Shown: positions 10,091 to 24,200 of the stretch, piece by piece | Position numbering within the stretch: the stretch's first letter is position 1 | How the letters are laid out: each line of letters starts with the position of its first letter | Assembly: GCF_017654505.1 (NCBI RefSeq) | Contig: NC_054535.1 | Span: 80,663,603 to 80,727,602, forward strand | Reading direction: 5' to 3' | Length of the DNA: 64,000 nt | From: Polyodon spathula | Lineage: Eukaryota > Chordata > Actinopteri > Acipenseriformes > Polyodontidae | Translations under genes and position numbers: made by a program | Notes under the pieces: model-generated | Told to the model about the DNA's origin: nothing | The model's input: the letters and a program-made list of their open reading frames with translations, nothing else | Databases searched by the model: none

Positions 10091-13000
10091 GCATTTATTT
10101 CCTGAATGGAGCGTCCTGCAATGCACCACAACAAACTGTAAATCCTTTGCAACTGTACATTTCAAGAACTGTGAAACTATATAAAGTCTATAAACATCTA
10201 ACATTATGCACATCTAGCTGTTCATCACTGTGATGCAGAGCATTCTCTATTGCATGACAAAGTTTCTATTTCCTGTTTTTTTCAAAGCCGCACAGGTTGC
10301 ACAGGTCTAAGCGGTTAGCAAACTAGTAACCCAGACACTGCAGACCAAACAACTAATATATCGTTATTAAACTCCAGCCATGGGTAAATCGTCAGTTTGC
10401 CTGGAAATCCATCTATTTTAACTTTCCCTTCACTAACATCTTTTATTTGTGCTGTTGTATCACCAAGGCTGTATTTCTTCATGGTGAGCATGGATTTCAT
10501 GATTTCCATGAATTTGAACCAGTGCCTTGTAATAATAATATCCAATTCTCCATGAAAATCTCGATTTCTGAAAGAATACTATTCTTAGCATTCAGAAATG
10601 CATTGAAAGAACGCATTATGAAACACATGGCATACAGGGTTTTTAAAAAGCTTTAATTATTGTACACAGACAAGCTCTATATTTAGCTCTTGTTAACAGG
10701 GTGACAGACGTTTGTAAAATACCCTCAATATTTACCCGTTGTATTTTTTCATTATGAAAGTTTATGTTTTTAAATTAAATTTTCTATACCATTTTATTTT
10801 TACAATAGAAATGTGGCATATATTTTATTCTTGTAATAATTAGTGTGGGAATCACTCAGAAAACATTGATTTGTGTTTATTTAAATTTTATTTGAATTCA
10901 AATTTCATCAACATAATAGGCTCGCAGTATTTATTTTGTTGCTGTTTTATGAATGCGTATGGATTGGACTGGATTTGTATTTTGCCTTTCTGCCCCCTGG
11001 AACTGCTTTGGTGCCCCTGAATTTTCACGCCCAATTAAGGCAACATTGCCTTGCTCTTCATAACCTTAACTTCATGCCCTGGAATGGGGCACATGAGAAA
11101 GCCCATCTAGGTCCTAATCAGTCATGAACTGTCATCTCCCACAGTAAAGGAGCAGCAAGAAATCAAAACACTGACATGGATAACTAGGTCCACTAAAGAC
11201 ACACTGCCACTGTAATTAATGATGCCATTGAACTCTTTATTAATTGGAGCCTGCCTCAGTACTTCTCTTCATTGTAGCAGAGGTACTTACTGTTTTCTTT
11301 GCGACTCTCCACTCCTCCTCTCCAATGTTGTGGTAGCTGATGAGGGTATTATGAATCTGTGCAGAAAGAACGCTAGCATCAGGTAAACTTCCCATGTTTA
11401 CCCTTTGACCTGCATATAAAACAGACAGCACAAAATGATAAGCAGTCATTCGTGTTTGGTTATTTTTCCTTGTTCAAAGACTTCATTACTGACATCAAAT
11501 TATGACACAGTGTATAATGGTGTTGGCCTGGAAGGACCCAAAATGAATAAACAAAACAATATATAGACAACTGGTTGTTGCATGCTGACCAACATATCCA
11601 CCATTTTTAACGCAAATGTGTCATACACATAAAACACTTGAAGTTGAGTCGGTTGACTGGACCTACTTATTTTATAAGAATGTTGGTGAAAAAATACATA
11701 TAAGTCCATTGTTTTCGTGTAGATTCAAATTAATCCATCAGGCAAATCACCAAAAACCAAGGCACTCTTACAAACCTATAGGTAAAAAAAAACAACCTTT
11801 ATTAATGGGGACAAAAATGCAATTTTGTATTGGGATGTGTTTCTGTTGTTATTTTGAGCAAAACTGTTCCCAGGATTCTTGCCAATAAACATTGCGAACT
11901 GTAATGAACATAAAAAATAAATGCACAAATAAATCATCGGTATGCTACAGTTAAAAGATATGCCTGCTTTATTTCAGATTGAAGTTGAACTGAAATACAG
12001 TATCTACATAACTCTTCTAAAATAAAGCTGCTAAGAAAACAGGAAATTGTAAAAACCCAGATCATGCAAGTCAGCACACAAATGACTCCAGTCCCCTCAA
12101 GGGAGTTTAACAATAAGGAACTAGTGGACCTGTGTGCCTGTGTGCCTATGACTCAGAATTTACATACAGTATCTTGATTGGTGAAATAGTTTTAATAACA
12201 TTTACACTTGGACGACTGGAATAAAGGAAACATAAAGGGAGAATTAAATGCAATATACTGTGTATTATTAATAACTGCTGGAACAACATTCTACCTAGAC
12301 AGCTGGAATTACAGGTCTGTATTTGCTTTGATAAGCAGTTAGCTGCCACTTTCAGTTTACAAAAAAAAAAACACAGTTGTCTAACGAGGGATGTCCCTGC
12401 GCTGGGTGATGCGACGGGGATTTCTGTTAAAAACAGCACTATTTTTAGACAAGAGGCAAAACAAGTGACTACAAGGATACAGCAACTACTAGTATTATAT
12501 GGCCGTGGCACGCATAGAGAGATGTAGTGTACAAAGATATAGCTTTGCATCACCTAGAATTTTCAGATTGAGACATAATTAAAGAAAAAAAAAACGGTAT
12601 GAACATAATTTAGACCTTTTATTTAACATCATGCAAAGAAAGAAACTACACTATTATATCTAAGTATATCGGAAGCCATAATCACAATACAGTATGTCAT
12701 GTTAGACTTCGAAATGTCGTATTTTTCAGTTTTTGTCAGTTTTTCGTTAAGTATATGAAAAACTACAAATCGGTGTGTAATTCAATATGTTAAGGTAACA
12801 TTATTCCGCAGGTTTCATTCAACTTTATGAAGCAATTTGTTAATTCTATAGGGTGATGCAAAAATTCTGGCCACAGCTGTAAGTCTCCCAAAATACAATC
12901 TTGCATGGTTTACATAACTGAGACTTACACTGTACACAAGATTTGTGACTGTTTACATTTCTAACCATTGATCTACACGTGGCGGGAACTAAAATAACTC

Positions 13001-14186
13001 GTTATTAATAATACAATAACACAAAATAAATATATCACATATTAAATAAAAAATATTATTACTATGCAATACAACCACTCGACGCTGAAAATATGAAGTG
13101 AATGTATGTTTGTACATACCTTTGATTAATACACGCCTGGTCCTATGCTGCTGTTTTGCCGGTTGTATTTTTTTTCCTTTTTATTGACTTGACAGCAGGC
13201 AAGGTCCTAAAATGTCACCAGATGTGACGGACTTCAAAAACAACCAACCAGTAGCAAAGACACGCCCCTTTATTTCCAATATGGAATTTGATAACAATTG
13301 CAAAAGCTCTGTTGCTGTTGATTGGTGTCGTGGCAATAACTGTCTGATCTGAACCCGAATACTAGAACAGGATTGGTAAATCAATCAGGGGCAGGCTCAC
13401 GGCGCTGTAAATGAGATCACAGATGACAGGGCTACTGGACAAAGGGCTCAGATGTTCTGTCTGCATACGGGGTAATTGTGAACCACGTGATCTCAGTCAC
13501 GTTTGTTTTATGAATTGTGTGCGCTTACCGCAAATTTTTTTTTTTCTTCCTTGAAACATTATTCCAGTCTCTTTTAAAATAAATAAATATATATATTTTT
13601 AGTTTTGTCAGTGCATAAATGACAATAGAAACGAGGTACATAGTGGAAAGGAACACGAGAACAAAGAAGAAATGCAATAGACATTACAGGGGTTGATACA
13701 TTACATTCAGATTGCATTATGTTAGGGAGAGGCATAACATGAAGCAATTGTAAATTATTTAACCTCATTAAACAAAGAGGCATTGGGTTATCAAATCACT
13801 TACATGCTAGTTTAGAATTTGAGATTTTACATAAAGTTTTATCTCATGAGTAAAGGCTATGACCGAAGGCTTCAGCCTCCCCATTTATATTTGTCAATAA
13901 ACACATTTGCTGACAAAATAATAAGATTTACAATAAATAAATGGTCACTATTACAAAATACCATATAATGTCATCACACATCACATTTGGTAGTTCTGAC
14001 ATTTTTATTGACAACCAAGTATGAATTCCATTCCAGAACTGGAAGGAAAAAAATAAGTGTTGTAAAGATTCAATATTAGATAATAAACAAAACAAACAAG
14101 AGTTACTTTCAAAACTAAATCTCGCTAGATAGATAGAGCTAATGATTTTACAGTGAGTTGCTTTAGCTTTTGAAGGAATTGGGCAG
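10091..14186. other. AT-rich sequence with no recognisable gene
   Basis: Four kilobases of AT-rich DNA. Open frames are short, lack recognisable domains and often run through low-complexity sequence. No transposon termini with target duplications were found. Introns or non-coding conserved elements could be present but cannot be seen in a single sequence. Confidence 0.5.
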
Positions 14187-14599
14187 TGTGGCAGGCTGGC
14201 GAGTGGATAGAGGCCCAGAGACAGACTGCAGTTCAAAAAAATAACTATTATTATAAATAAACACAAAATGAAAGGGCACAAGGGCCAAAACAAAGCAATT
14301 TAAACACAAAAAAGATAAAAAGCAAAACTTACAAAAATAACAGTTTCCAGGCTGGGCAATGCCTTCACTGGATTCAAACTTTCTAAACAACCCAAAAAAC
14401 CCCAACCTGCTTCCTCAGCTCCCTTCCCCAAATGAGAAGCAGAGGCCTCCTTTTATATCAGGTGGCTGGGCGCTGATTGATCGTTAATCAACCTAATCAA
14501 CTAATCAACCCCAGCCACCTGAACATAATAAACCCAGGCAGGCAGGGGAAGTTAACCCCATCCCTGCCAATTTAAAGGGCAGAGCTTTGCTCTGCCACA
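14187..14599 (-). mobile_element. Solo LTR, family A, copy 2, with perfect target duplication
   Basis: On the minus strand it starts TGTGGCAGAGCAAAGCTCTG and ends CGCCAGCCTGCCACA. It is flanked by a perfect 5-bp duplication GGCAG at 14182-14186 and 14600-14604. It matches copy 1 at 7730-8156 along nearly all its length, including the CAGGTGGCTGG motifs and the stretch CCCCATCCCTGCCAA. It sits immediately downstream of an L1-like fragment. Confidence 0.8.
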
Positions 14600-14634
14600 G
14601 GCAGGTTAAATAGAAGGCTATTGAAGGCTTACCT

Positions 14635-15215
14635 GATCAGTGTTGTCATACTTGTACTTTGATTTGAAGTCATTAAATAGCGCCATATTTAGAGCATCAC
14701 AGAGCCATTTGTTATTACATTTATTATTTAGAAATTAATTCATCAATAAGGTTGGGTAAGTAGGATTAACTTCAAAATACTGAAGTGAACTTCTAGTGAG
14801 GAGTATTAAAGCATTGGGTATGGATTTAATAATTGTATTTATTTGTTTATTAGTAATTAAGAGGTTTCATTTGCGTAGAAAATCATTATAAGATAGATTT
14901 AACCCCTGAGCATCCAGTAAATCTCTGACAAATCTAACATTTTTATTAAGCCATTCATTTTTAAACACTGATTTCTTGTTTATTTTGATCACTCTATTAT
15001 TCCATAGCATTGAGTTGTGAGGTGTGAATTGTGAAAAAAGACCACTTTCCATTATAGCAATGCCTGTTTGTAATAGTTTCATTCACTTATTGGAAGTCTT
15101 GAAACATCATAGTCACATTTAAGCAAGAACTCTAAACCTCCCAGTTCTCTGAATAAATGAATTTGATTATTGCAGTTTCAATAATTTGATTATTGCAGCT
15201 TGGCCAGTTGAAAAC
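14635..15215 (-). pseudogene. L1/Tx1-type LINE fragment, ORF2 C-terminal region
   Basis: The minus strand encodes a decayed C-terminal portion of an L1-like ORF2, the part after the reverse transcriptase palm. Readable blocks in order are FRELGGLEFLL and YDVSRLPIS (about 15090-15160), then FTPHNSMLWNNRVI with KSVFKNEWLNK and VRDLLDAQGLNLSYNDFLRK (14867-15082), then weaker blocks down to about 14635 ending CNNKWLCDALN. This spacing is familiar from fish L1/Tx1 elements. A 23-bp duplication at 15160-15198 and several stops break the frame. No catalytic domain remains and no poly(A) tail is evident. The LTR at 14187-14599 begins just beyond its 3' side. Confidence 0.7.
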
Positions 15216-16029
15216 CAGCGCAACCAGATTATAAGAACTTAACAAATGTTAAAACTGGTAAATGCTGGAATTTTCAGCAAGGGTTGATTAAGATTTATAA
15301 TCAAAACAAATGTAATTTTTGTTAGAAAAATATATTCTTAACAGGTAATGAGCATGTTCTAAAATCTACACAGTAAATGGCTTCATAAAAAAAAAAAATT
15401 AAACCATAGCGGAAGACCAGGCACTTAAAAACAAATAATAATGATTGTTTCAAACTAGATGTGATTTTCAAGACTGTAGGATGTGTAAGGATAGTGTCTT
15501 TGTCAGACTTTCCAATTCAAACCACAGCGGAAGAGGGTTAATGAATGGCACAGTGGCAGTGCCTGCTCTTGTGTAATAGCATGGAGCACAATTCCCGGTG
15601 AAGGTTGTGCAGCTGCTTCCTATTTTTTTCCTTCTCATCATAAAGAAAAATGTCCCTATGCAATTAGCATTGTGCACATTTACTGATGCACATGCTGTTT
15701 TTCTAATTCCAAGGGAGATTATCATGTGGACTACTTCTCCCAAATTAAAATTGTAATAATCTTTTACAACACATGTTCTTCTATTCTTATTAGCACCGAT
15801 TCATTATCACCTTTTCTTATGGTGTTCTTTTTTATTATTACTATTTTTTTTAATCCTGTCAGTTTCTGCCTAGCTGCAAATAAACAATGTGACCTACATC
15901 ACAGGAAGTGACTCAGTAACAGAAAGTAACAGTATAACAATATTTGCTGCTTTAAAGTATAATAATAAACATCAACTTGCTGGTTTTTTTTGTTGTTTTT
16001 TTTTTCTCAATCATGTGATTTCCAGGATG
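15216..16029. other. No recognisable feature
   Basis: AT-rich sequence with poly-A/T runs and no gene or paired termini that I can support. Confidence 0.45.
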
Positions 16030-16510
16030 GCAAATCATTTTTTATTTAGTGTGGCCAATTATTTTACCCCTGATTTTCTCCCCAATTTGGAATGTCCAAT
16101 AATCTTTTCCCCTCACCGCAGCAATTCCACACAGACTCAGGAGACTTAAAGGTTCAGTGGGTGTCCTCCGATCCCACGACTGAGCCAGCTTCCTCTTTTA
16201 CACCCAGGAACTCGAGAGCGGATTTCAGCGACCTCTGGAGGAGAAAGGCCAGCCTGCAGGTGTCTGCTCTGAGCGCACTGGGCGCCAGAGCCAACGCAAC
16301 ACTTCCTTCGGAATCCCCAGCGAAGACTGCCGACTTCACACAGCAAGCGTACAAACCTAAGCCGAATGACTCACCCTGTGGTTGCGCTTTTACTGAGAGT
16401 GCCACTTGGGGACAGCCCAGGACGGAAAATTCAAGCATTCTGGATTCTGAGATATGCTGGAGGAGTCATTTATTTACGTTGGTACTGGGAGTGAGCCATG
16501 GGTCTGAGAG
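16030..16510. repeat. GC-rich insert resembling a dispersed repeat
   Basis: Starting near GTGGCCAATTATTTTACCCC (about 16050), this 450-bp stretch is clearly richer in G+C than both flanks, and both strands stay open across part of it. The opening phrase about a CCAATTATTTT block, CTCCCCAATTT and CACACAGACTCAGGAG looks familiar from dispersed fish repeats, but I cannot name the family. No conserved protein domain is visible in the frames at 16092-16529 (plus) or 16146-16438 (minus), so I do not call a gene. Confidence 0.35.
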
Positions 16511-18892
16511 ATCAGTATTAAAGGATTAAATAGAACTCCTGGAACTGTTATGGCTGTCTTCCTTTGGGATTCAATTCACCATCTTGGATTAAATAAATAA
16601 ATAAATACATAAATAAATACATACATTAAAAAAAAACAAAACATACACATACTGGAACATCTGTATTGGTTTTGATACTAAACGTTTAAAATGGCACAAA
16701 TTAATTTGAAATAAAGGTATCATTATTTCAGAAAAAAACAAAACAAAACATTTGAATAGATTTGTTTACATTTAGTTTATTTATGATATTTTCAATCATT
16801 TTGGTGCTCCAGTATTGAGATATTGTACATCTCTTGGTGTTCTACACGCCTGGAACCCAACCAGGCATTGAACAGACTTACTTATTCCATTCAAGTCATT
16901 CAGTCATGCAACCTCTGAACTCATGCATTTCAACAATAAAGACATTTACTATCCTCTGTGCTTAATGTATTTTATATTCATACCACAAGGTGGCAGCAAT
17001 AGTAACACTGAAATTGTATTTAAATCATCCAAGTAAATCATAAAAAAAACTAAAATATGCTTTGCAAATGTGTCTATTTCATTTGTATATATATATATAT
17101 ATAAAGACCAAAGCAGACTGTGAATAAACTGCAATTTAACTGTACTGTAGTTGCAACAATTAAAGTAATTTAATTTGACCATTTCCACATTGTGTATGTT
17201 TGTGGAAGTGGGTAATGTGGGCACTATAGCAAAGAATGTGATACACATGGCAATTGAACAAAAGACAGATCTTGAAACCCTAACTAAAAATAATTATCAA
17301 GAATCTCAGGTTATATTGTGTAGTGTTAGCCCATCTTACTGTACAGGAATCATTAAACCAAAAAATCCTGACAAAGCAAGTACCTACAGGGTCTTAGAGC
17401 TTACATTTAATATCCTAAGAATACAAAAAGTAATCAGAAGCTTAACCTTCAGACCATCCCCTAATGTACACCAAACCCCCTTTAAAACCAGAAGCTGCCC
17501 ATACATTATTTTTTTTCTGGACTGTATTTGGCTATCCATCATGTAAAAAGGGTTCCCTTGCTCAGTCAATTGTAGGCAGATTTAGAGAAATGAACATGAT
17601 AGCAAAAGGACACAGAGGCCTGTTATACAGCTGTAACTTAGGGGCAAATTCTTAGTTATTAAACACTGTAAAATCACAAAGGTACCTAACAACAGAAGAT
17701 ACTTAGTTCTGTGTGGTGATTATCATATATATGAACTCTTAATTGATGTAATAGCAGCAGCATTTGTTGCGTCTTGTCAAAGATAGCATCCTGTCGGCTC
17801 TCAGCGTCACAATGACATAAGATAAGAAACAAAATGTGGGTAACAGAATGACTAATTTTTAGGTCAATTAAAATGTTCATCAAAATCTCCAAGAGCAGTA
17901 TGAGCCTGCATTCACTTCTGAGTTCTCGTTTTATCTGTGAGCTTTGTATCGAATCTTACAAAGCTTATTCGTTTTATTCTGTAACTTCAGTATTGATGCT
18001 GCCCAAAGCAAAGAACAGTAAAGAACAATAAATGCAAATTTTAAGCAGGTGGAAAACATGGTAATCTGCAAATTTACCATTTTAAACTTTTTAAATGAAT
18101 ACAGTTATAAGTTTTTTTTTACAGTTATATGTACCCTTAAAAAGGTAAAAAGTGTGAAATGATTGAAACTCTGTGTGTGCCTGATCCTCAGGATCTCAGA
18201 CACATAAGATTAGCAACACACCCTTACCTGTGCTGGGCCTCAGTGGAAAGTTATAGAAGATTATCTAGGTTTATGTAATGGTGGATGTGCAGGAGTTTTT
18301 CTTGGTGTCCAGATCCTTCTGTGATTTATCCTGTGCTTAGTGCATCTTCTTGTTATCTAATTTCTGCTGACTTTGAGGCAAAGCAGATGTTAACTAGGTG
18401 TGCTTGAAAGTTGTATTGCATCATGTATCATCCTAGCAAAATCTATGAAGCAATATAAGCTGAGAAAAGAACATCTGCTGACGCCATTAAGGAAACGCTT
18501 CTCTGCAGTTCAGATTAACACCAAACTGAGACCGGAGAGAGGACTCAATAACATATAACGAGGACTCTGTGACTTACTGTTATAGCTGTGTTTGGGCTGT
18601 CTTGCTATGTGCTGTTTTTATAATAAAAACTTTACTACTTTTAAGAACTCTGTATCCAGACTACTTGATTAACACAAAAGAAGAGAATCTTACACAGTTA
18701 TTGGATAACTTTGTGACCCATGCTGCTATATCTAAAATCATGTTATCCATCATTTGGTGCCTCCGCGTTGCACATGATCAGTTGGTCCTTCTATTACATG
18801 GTGTAACAAGAATATAATTACACAGAAATGGACTGGAAAATGGTGTTCTATGTAATTACATTGGGAAACAAAATGTTCCTAAGGCAATGCTG
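16511..18892. other. No recognisable feature
   Basis: AT-rich sequence with a short (TA)n at about 17090. Open frames are below 125 codons and show no domain I recognise. Confidence 0.5.
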
Positions 18893-18900
18893 ATGTAACT

Positions 18901-19614
18901 TAGGGTGACCACCTTTTCAAAATGCAAAAACGGGACATCTTCCATTTCTTATGCTGGGGTATATTTACATATTTTTTAGACTGCTTTTTTTTTACTGTTG
19001 CCCCCGAAGACCGGGCAGGCAAGTAATGATTAGTTGTAATGATTGTGAGTGTAAAATTATTAGAAATGGAACCAGCATAAAATATTTATGAGTTAGTCTG
19101 TATTTCAAATAGATTTATTTGGAGCTTTTATTGTTGTGGACTATTTGGCTGTCACTGTAGTTGCTATTCTGTCTCCATGGCAGCGTGCTGTGTTTATTCA
19201 TTTTTAAAAAGAGAAACTCAGGATAGAACAGAAATGCAGCACTCTGACTGAAACACTTTACAGCCTGGTGATGCAGAGTCGTTATCGGCATGAGATGAGA
19301 TGTTGTGTGGCTCAGTTGTGCTTACAATGTGAAAGGGTTCTGGAGGAGTGCCTGGATTTATCCATACATGTTTTTTTTGTTTTAACTGGCGAGCGAGCGA
19401 CTGTAAGGCATTACAAAATAATGCGGCAGGGGTGGTGCTATGATGCACTATAAACAGATATACTATGGTTTGACTGTAATGCTAAACTGTAAGATTGCAC
19501 TGTGTCTATGAATTTGGGATAAATGCTGTCCTGGAGGCATTAAGCCCGGGACCGGGACTTGATATTTACATTTCGGGACTGTCCCACCCAATTAGGGGAT
19601 GGGTGGTCACCCTA
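18901..19614. mobile_element. Non-autonomous hAT-type element with perfect 8-bp target duplication
   Basis: The termini are TAGGGTGACCACC on the left and GGGTGGTCACCCTA on the right, inverted to each other. An identical 8-bp sequence ATGTAACT flanks it at 18893-18900 and 19615-19622. TAGGGTGACC-type ends with an 8-bp duplication are typical of hAT transposons. The 714-bp body has no hAT transposase motif, so it is a non-autonomous derivative. Confidence 0.85.
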
Positions 19615-19622
19615 ATGTAACT

Positions 19623-20486
19623 ACACAGTAGTTACCATGTAAACGCAGAAACACGTGGTAGTAGTTACACAGTTATTACAATGTAATTACAATTAATTTA
19701 ATCTAAATCTAAAGTGCTACTACACTACCTGAAAATATTAAAATAAATGTACAACTAAGAACAACAGCACAGCTTTACTATTGTGTTGATTAAAACTAAC
19801 AACAACAACAATTGTGTTTGTATTTTAAAAAATATTTTTCTTTTTACATGAATGGACTGGCACATTGAGCTCTTAAGTACTGTATATACTAGTGTTTGCT
19901 TCATTTTTTGAAGTGATAGCCATCACATCTGAAGCCTTTAGGGTTTGCTTCATAGTTCATTGCTAATCAACAGTACAATGTTGCAGTTACTGTGGGAGGA
20001 TTGCTTTGTTATTTGCAGCTCACACAGCTGTAACAATTGTTTTTTTCTTTAGTGAACAATAAAGGGGGGAGGATGTGTTTGTTGTGTGCACATACAGTAC
20101 ATGAGTGTAACAAGTTTTCGAGCCAGAACTAGTACAGTTCCAGCTGGATTGCCTTTGGAAAGCTGCAGAAAAATTGTGTCAGCAGAGCCTGTCCTCCCTC
20201 AGATAACACTTACAATTTGTGTTCAATGTGCAATGTGTAAATTGGCACAGTACTGAGCACAAACTGCTAATGGTACTGAACGTGCAAGGCAGTGTTAAAC
20301 CACTCATTTATTGTCACCCCCTGTGCCAAACAAATGTTACCATCCTATTTCAATAGTTTGTTCAGTCAAATATTAATGCAGCATAATGCCAACCAATCGT
20401 GAACATTCTTCCAGAAGCACATTTTAGACAGCACTTATCAAATGCTACAATCAGTGATATAAGTGCTGCTTGTTTGGTTGTTAGTA
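19623..20486. other. No recognisable feature
   Basis: Non-coding AT-rich sequence between the hAT element and the LINE fragment. Nothing further is supported. Confidence 0.45.
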
Positions 20487-21295
20487 GCTTATTGATCCAA
20501 GAATCTCATCAAGCAGCTTCTTGAAGGATCCCAGGGTGTCAGCTTCAACAACATTATTGGGGAGTTGTTTCCAGTATCCCACAATTCTGTGTAAAAAAGT
20601 GCCTCCTATTTTCTGTTCTGAATGCCCCTTTATCTAATCTTCATTTGTGATCCCTGGTCCTTGTTTCTTTTTTCAGGTCGAAAAGGTCCCTTCGGTCGAC
20701 TTTTGAATGCCTAAATTAGATCGCCGCGTAGTCTTCTTTGTTCAAGACAGATTAAATTATTTTAGCCTGTCTGCATATGACATGCCTTTTAAACCTGGAA
20801 TAATTCTGGTAGCTCTTCTTTGCACTCTTCCTAGAGCAGCAATATCCTTTTTTTCGTGAGGTGACCAGAACTGAACACAATATTCTAGATAAGGTCTCAC
20901 TATTGCATTGTAAAGTTTTAACATTACTTCCCACTTCAACACTTTTCACTATATATCTGAGCATTTGTTGGCATTTTTTATAGCTTCCCCACATTGTCTA
21001 GATGAAGACATTTCTGAGTCAACATAAACTCCTAGGTCTTTTTCATAGATTCCTTCTTCAATTTCAGTATCTCCCATATGGTATTTATAATGCACATTTT
21101 TACAGCCTGCGTGCAGTACCTTACACTTTTCTCTATTAAATATAATTTGCCATTTGTCTGCCCAGTTCAAAATGCTGTCTAGATCATTTTGAATGACCTT
21201 TGCTGCTGCAACATTGTTTGCCACTCCTCCTATTTGTGTGTTGTCTGCAAATTTAACAAGTTTGTTTACTATACTAGAATCTAAGTCATTAATTT
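20487..21295 (-). pseudogene. CR1/L2-type LINE, 5'-truncated reverse transcriptase end
   Basis: On the minus strand the fragment starts inside the reverse transcriptase palm with LVKFADNTQIGG, the position of the catalytic F-A-D-D motif, here with the second Asp changed to Asn (about 21232-21267). It continues with LDSILNWADKWQIIFNREKC and EKDLGVYVDSEMS (20949-21224), then after a frameshift LYNAIVRPYLEYCVQFWSP and VQRRATRIIPGLKGMSYADR (20757-20942). The sequence after that fits the usual C-terminal tail (IVGYWKQLPNNVVEADTLGSFK) down to about 20490. This is the common 5'-truncated form left by target-primed reverse transcription. It is inactive. Confidence 0.85.
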
Positions 21296-24200
21296 AAAAA
21301 AAAGTCTCATATGTTGGTGTGGTTGCTCAGTTGGAGGGGAGTTGACAAGGTTTTTTACCCAATCCATGCCAAATCCACAAAAGACAGCAAGTATTTACCC
21401 ACAAGACCACACCACTATATCTAACTGCAGTAAGAGGGCTACAATAATGTATTGCACCTAACTGGAGTATCCATGGTTCTGATATGTTCATTGTGCTCTA
21501 ACAGTGGTTGTTTTCTACTGTAGTTGAACTGAAGGTTCTTTGGGCCTCATTTGTACTCCTTTCACATAACATGTGTAATGATTTTGATAAAAAAAGGTCA
21601 TTTTTATCTACTTTGCGGGCATTTAAATCCTAAATAGTTTGCAGCAGCCAGAGATAGTGCTCATCTTACATTCAAGTCAATAACTGCACAAAGGAGATTA
21701 GCTAAAGACAAATCTAGTTGTCTATGGTGGTCCTATACAATGTCATGTTGAATTTTGGCAGCATGTTTTAAATGTTGCATGTTGTCTTCTTATGGAAAAC
21801 GAACCAGTTTGTGCGTGTCACAGCAGAATGCTATGGTTTTAATAAATAATACTTCACCCTCAATCCAGTGGAGATCTTCAGCTCTACCACCTACTAAAAC
21901 CTCCCCACACAGTGACACATTTCTCTGTGCTTGACAGTGTGAAAAAGAGCATCATCACAGAGCAGGATGCCATCCACGTAGAACATTATAACAGCATGCT
22001 GCAGAAAGATACTGTGCCATCTGGAAATCTGTTGAGTGGTCATGGAATCATCCAAACAGCAAGGGCAACACTCCAAAACCTTCTCTTCAACTCGCACAGC
22101 ACCTGCACCATTTAAAAAGGGAATACAAACAGTTGTTCTTATTACATACACAATTAGAACCTAATTCTATTTTTCTGCAGCCACCTGTAACTTTTGTCTT
22201 TTTTTATGTTAGTAAAAAGGTTTTATTTTCTAACCACATTTACAAATTGTGTGGACCTGCTCTATTGGGTAACAACATGACTGAAATGTAAAAATGATAA
22301 ACAGCACAATCTTTTTTTTTTTTTTTTTTAAACCTAACAAGGCCATTGCATTTCTAACTCTTCTTCTTCAGTGAAAATAATCTTTGAATTGCAGAAGACC
22401 TCAGTTTGCTAACTACTGGATTCAACCAATACCATTCGAACATATTTGATAGCCTTGTTTAGTATGATGATCTCAATATACTATTTATTAAATATTCTAT
22501 ATATTCTAATATCTATACTATTAAAATATTTTTATAGAAAACCCTCTTGTGTTCAAATACAAACAAACGTAAAATGTAATTGAATTTGTAGTTTAGCTGA
22601 TAGCCTGGTAGGTACATAAAGTTTCTGATCTGTTCTAAAAAAAAAAAAATTAAAACCATAATTCAGTAGATCAGGACAAAACTCAACAATACAGAAATCA
22701 GCAAAGATTTCAAATCAGCTTGACGTGAGGGTCCATCGGGCCTACTTGATGGATGAGGCAGTACATCATTCATAACATAGTACCAATGGGTGGCTGCCTT
22801 AAAAGGGCTGCAATTGCTCTAATAGGTCAGAATTGGTTTTCGTAATGTGTGTAGGGGGTAATCCTTCCTTCCCAAGATTTAAACTTCATTTAGGGTAAAA
22901 GGGGCCATTACCAAAAGAATCTAAGTAAAATCACATATAAAGTTTAACACATCTATTTAAAGAAGTGGATTTGGTCCAGGTCACACTGGATCCAGATCCA
23001 GGAACAATACATTTTGAGGTGTGTGGTTTTCTTGGAGTAAATATTTGTAATGATATGTATTCAATCAAATATACTGCATGTGTACTAAGTGTTCTGGTAA
23101 TAAAATTGTCTCAATAATTTTATCAGCTGTATGGGTCCTCAGCATCTGGTTAAGCCATATTCCTCATAACTCATGCTGTTATTGGTGCATACAGTACTGG
23201 TGAAGCTTGTCTCGAAACAATTAAAGATAGCTTACAAATAGTATTCAGCTACCTCAGGCAATACAGTCTACCGGTACCCCACTTAAGTTTATATCCTGTG
23301 TATTCAATTTCAAGATCCCAAACCATTACTAATGCTGCATCATTATTTTTTCTATGTTTACGTGTAATATTTTAAGTGTATATTCCCCTTTTACTGTATA
23401 GCAGTATCTACACGAGCAGTTTCAGGAACGTGAGTGCTTTCAACACATTCCCACACTAAAATTGAAAAAAGACTTTCATTAAGAGACTGTAAAGGACTAT
23501 GATGTGCTAAAAGAAAACAGCATTTGTTAAAGGTATGTTGATAAAGATTTATGTTACATTTTCAGATAAAATTACATGTGTGAAGGACCACCTGTATAAA
23601 TGAATCCAGTTTTCACAATGGCATATTGTCTGCAATGTACAGACAGCATTTAAAGTAACAATTGCTTCCATTTAATTCTTGAAAGATAAAGGGACATTTT
23701 GTGAATGTGCATCACTGTGCATTGTTTACCATTTACTGTACATTTAAGTAAAATACGGTATAAACTGATGGTCCTGTGACAGTGTTCTTACTCAAGTATT
23801 TCATTGTTGGACTGGATTAAGTGAATCCTCAAAGAAACGATAAATAGAACTGTAGAGTTACTAGTACAATAATATATTATAATATGTATTTTCTAATAAC
23901 AATGGGTATCACAAATAACCAACCTCTATATGTGAATAATCATTAAAAATAGGTAGTACACATAAGTGGGCTGCAGTGTGCTTGAACGGTAGATAGACTT
24001 GTGTTGCATTTGGAGCAGCACAGGTTGTACTGCTTTATTTTTTGTTTTGCTACCTTACCTTGGCTGCTTGTAATACCTTATGGCATTATAATGATAAAAT
24101 GCTCTAAGATACCCAACAGCTCTTTTATGGGTTGGTCCCATCTAAAAGCACTGCAGTGTGCCATGGTAAAGGAAATAGAGGAATATTCATCCTTGAGCCC

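Noticed and set aside
21894..22151. Overlapping open frames on both strands, 67-85 codons
   Set aside because: No recognisable domain on either strand and no paired termini; chance cannot be excluded.
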